Assembly: GCF_900142985.1 (NCBI RefSeq)
Contig: NZ_LT670849.1
Location: 4,666,501 to 4,730,500, forward strand
Source: Bradyrhizobium erythrophlei
GTDB taxonomy: Bacteria > Pseudomonadota > Alphaproteobacteria > Rhizobiales > Xanthobacteraceae
DNA length: 64,000 bases
Direction: 5' to 3'
The first letter of the stretch is position 1. The number at the start of each line of letters is the position of its first letter. Both the position numbers and the translations under genes were made by a program. This document shows positions 62,286 to 64,000 of the stretch, piece by piece. Below the pieces are notes generated by a model. It was given only the letters and a program-made list of their open reading frames with translations. It did not search any database and was not told the origin of the DNA.

Positions 62286-62735
62286 TCAGGCCTTGCCGGC
62301 CTTTGCGAGATCCGCGAGCGCGTCGATCGCCAACACGTAGCCGGTAGCCCCGAGGCCCGCGATCACCCCCGTGACGCCATGTGACATCAGCGACTTCTGA
62401 TACATGGGCTCGCGCTTGTGGATGTTGGTGATGTGGACCTCGACCTTCGGCCCGTCGAACATCTTCAAGGCATCAAGCAGCGCTATCGAATGGAACGAAA
62501 ATCCAGCCGGGTTGATCGCAACGCCGATCCTGGTGCCGCGCGCTTCGTGCAACCAATCGATCAACGCCGCTTCGGAATTCGATTGGCGGAAGTCGACCTC
62601 GAGGCCATGCTTCCTTCCTTGCTCGACGCATCTCTTCTTGATGTCTTCGAGTGTGTCGCGTCCGTAGATTTCAGGCTCGCGCACGCCAAGCAGGTTCAGG
62701 TTCGGTCCGTTCAGGACCAAAATCGTTCCCGTCAT
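62286..62735 (-). CDS. type II 3-dehydroquinate dehydratase-like protein (AroQ-like)
   Basis: The 149-aa protein has LVLNGPNLNLLG, REPEIYG with the catalytic Tyr, and NIHKRE with the conserved His. Two conserved places differ: INPAGFSFHS replaces the usual NP.A(Y/F)THTS, and REPMYQKS replaces REEFR.HS, losing the second Arg. It is the first gene of the TRAP operon. It may be a catabolic relative acting on a dehydroquinate-like substrate rather than the biosynthetic enzyme. Confidence 0.85.
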   Translation of the reverse strand: MTGTILVLNGPNLNLLGVREPEIYGRDTLEDIKKRCVEQGRKHGLEVDFRQSNSEAALIDWLHEARGTRIGVAINPAGFSFHSIALLDALKMFDGPKVEVHITNIHKREPMYQKSLMSHGVTGVIAGLGATGYVLAIDALADLAKAGKA

Positions 62736-62793
62736 GAATGTCTCCTCCTGTCCTGCCGGCGGGCAGCGACTTCGTGAGGTCGGGTCTAATCAT

Positions 62794-62837
62794 CTGGTGA
62801 AAGTAAAATCAACTGGTGTTTTATAATTTACTAGGTG
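62794..62837. promoter_or_regulatory. three CTGGTG-type direct repeats in divergent promoter region
   Basis: CTGGTG at 62794-62799 and 62813-62818 and CTAGGTG at 62831-62837 are spaced 18-19 bp apart in an AT-rich stretch between the aroQ-like operon and the divergent gene at 62954. They could be binding sites for the GntR regulator at the operon's end. Confidence 0.4.
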
Positions 62838-62953
62838 ATATTGCAACTAACAATAGGTATCCGAGCGTTGACAGCGCGCGAACTTTCACCGCCAAAGCTT
62901 TCGCCCGTGGGGTGCAGACCGCTCACTGATTCAAAGGAAAGGCAGAGATAGAT

Positions 62954-63643
62954 ATGTCGCTTCTGGGTAAGGCTGCGGTGGCCATGTGGTGGAACATCCG
63001 TCCCGACCAACGCGCGGAGTTCGGCGACTGGCATTCGCATGAACATTTTCCGGAGCGGATGAGCATCCCGGGGTTCCGGCGCGGATCGCGTTGGACGAGC
63101 ACGCTCGATACCGAAGGGTTTTTCGTGCTCTACGAGCTGGAGAAATACGAAGTCCTGACGTCCAAGGGATATCTGGACAAGCTAAACGCGCCGACTCCCT
63201 GGTCGACGAAGATGATGCCGCATCACCTGAATATGGTGCGCAGCCAATGTCGGGTAGCGGCGAGCTTTGGCGGTGGCGTCGCTACGTCGCTGGCGACCAT
63301 CAGGCTTTCGTCCCAATCGGGGAAAGCGGCGCCATTGCACGCAGCGCTCGGTCATCGGCTTCAGGAGTTGGCTTCGAAACCCGGTCTGGTGGGGGCGCAT
63401 CTCTTGATCACCGATACGCCAAAGACAAACTCGCCAACAACCGAGCAGCAGATCCGAGGATCAGACGCAGCTGCCGACTGGATTGTTCTGCTCTCGGGTT
63501 ATGACCCGGAAGTCGTGCAAAAAGTGATTGCGGACGAGTTCTCATCCCAAGCACTGCATCTGTTGGGCGCCCACGAAAAATCCACGATGGGTCGCTACAA
63601 ACTCGCCTTTGCGATGACGCCTGCGGATGTGCCTGCGACATAG
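62954..63643 (+). CDS. EthD/dimeric alpha-beta-barrel-like protein (229 aa)
   Basis: Two ferredoxin-like repeats can be recognised: MWWNIRPDQRAEFGDWHSHE, HFPERMSIPGFRRGSRW, FFVLYELEKYEVLTSKGYLD, then GLVGAHLLITDTP and DWIVLLSGYDPEVVQKVIAD. The W(H)..EHFPER.SIPGF.RG.R pattern is that of EthD-like or NIPSNAP-like proteins. Divergent from the TRAP operon and probably coregulated. Enzymatic role unknown. Confidence 0.75.
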   Translation: MSLLGKAAVAMWWNIRPDQRAEFGDWHSHEHFPERMSIPGFRRGSRWTSTLDTEGFFVLYELEKYEVLTSKGYLDKLNAPTPWSTKMMPHHLNMVRSQCRVAASFGGGVATSLATIRLSSQSGKAAPLHAALGHRLQELASKPGLVGAHLLITDTPKTNSPTTEQQIRGSDAAADWIVLLSGYDPEVVQKVIADEFSSQALHLLGAHEKSTMGRYKLAFAMTPADVPAT

Positions 63644-63891
63644 ATCGCGCAGAAATGCCTTCTCGACTTTCGCGACGTGAATGCCCGCTAATGGCACCGA
63701 ACGGACATGCCGCCATGCCCGAGCTGGGTCTGCTTCCGGGGGTAAATCGGACCTCACAATTGCGAACGCTGACTGCCGGTATTGCTGCTGAGCGGACATC
63801 GCCGAGAAAATATTTCATCGGACCACCCCCAACGCCTTCCGAGCATGGAGTTTACCGCTACACTGCGACAGCCTGATCCCTGAGGGTTGGC

Positions 63892-64000
63892 ATGAAGCGG
63901 CGTGAGTTCATCATGCTTGTCGGCGGCGCGACAGCGGCTTGGCCGGTTACTGTCCGCGCACAGCAGTCGACAATGCCGGTGGTTGGATTTCTTAATGCGG
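63892..64000 (+). CDS. PF04392 substrate-binding protein, start only (window edge)
   Basis: The first 36 codons are [25 protein letters not shown] and the start of the mature protein (MPVVGFLNA), again with a twin-arginine-like signal. It is the third member of the family in this window; the rest lies outside. Confidence 0.85.
   Translation, partial: MKRREFIMLVGGATAAWPVTVRAQQSTMPVVGFLNA

Overview
The window most resembles a Bradyrhizobium-type alphaproteobacterial chromosome (Nitrobacteraceae). This is inferred from the GC-rich coding blocks, the PF04392-type substrate-binding proteins, the DUF2934/DUF6894/DUF1488 microproteins, the TPR-GT9-like protein and the phasin. No rRNA, tRNA or CRISPR array was seen.

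Region 1 (about 0.5-15 kb) is ordinary core-like DNA. It holds two tandem single-TM microproteins, a MoxR ATPase next to a CoxE-like VWA protein, a rhodanese overlapping a two-domain sulfurtransferase, an L,D-transpeptidase with a Pro-rich repeat region, a 2-hydroxyacid dehydrogenase, the ABC-F factor EttA, a TPR protein with a GT9-like end and an MltB-type lytic transglycosylase. It is bracketed by two directly repeated, almost identical IS1182-family elements; the left one is cut by the window edge.

Region 2 (about 16.7-54.4 kb) is an accessory plateau of very short genes (27-150 aa), many with good Shine-Dalgarno sites and several in overlapping pairs, mixed with decayed genes and mobile DNA. 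It contains a frameshifted tyrosine integrase, one full and one rearranged IS110-family element plus a 118-bp remnant, an IS3-type transposase fragment, a decayed response regulator/HWE kinase pair, a frameshifted ATP-dependent DNA ligase coupled to a SRAP gene, and PF04392 remnants. Five microprotein families occur in both the 17-24 kb and the 39-51 kb parts. Larger genes are a Crp/Fnr regulator, an ankyrin protein, an LpxL-type acyltransferase, a B12-binding radical SAM protein, an Nramp-like transporter with altered metal-site motifs and a phasin.

Region 3 (about 54.4-64 kb) is functional again. An RsbQ-like hydrolase is followed by a PAS histidine kinase, then by a 218-bp MITE-like element with perfect terminal inverted repeats and 5-bp target duplication. 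After that comes a compact minus-strand operon: divergent type II dehydroquinase, TRAP substrate-binding protein, fused TRAP DctQM permease, KstD/fumarate-reductase-like flavoprotein and a GntR/FCD regulator. A divergent EthD-like gene shares the promoter region. This reads as an uptake-and-catabolism unit for an unidentified carboxylate. The window ends inside another PF04392 gene.
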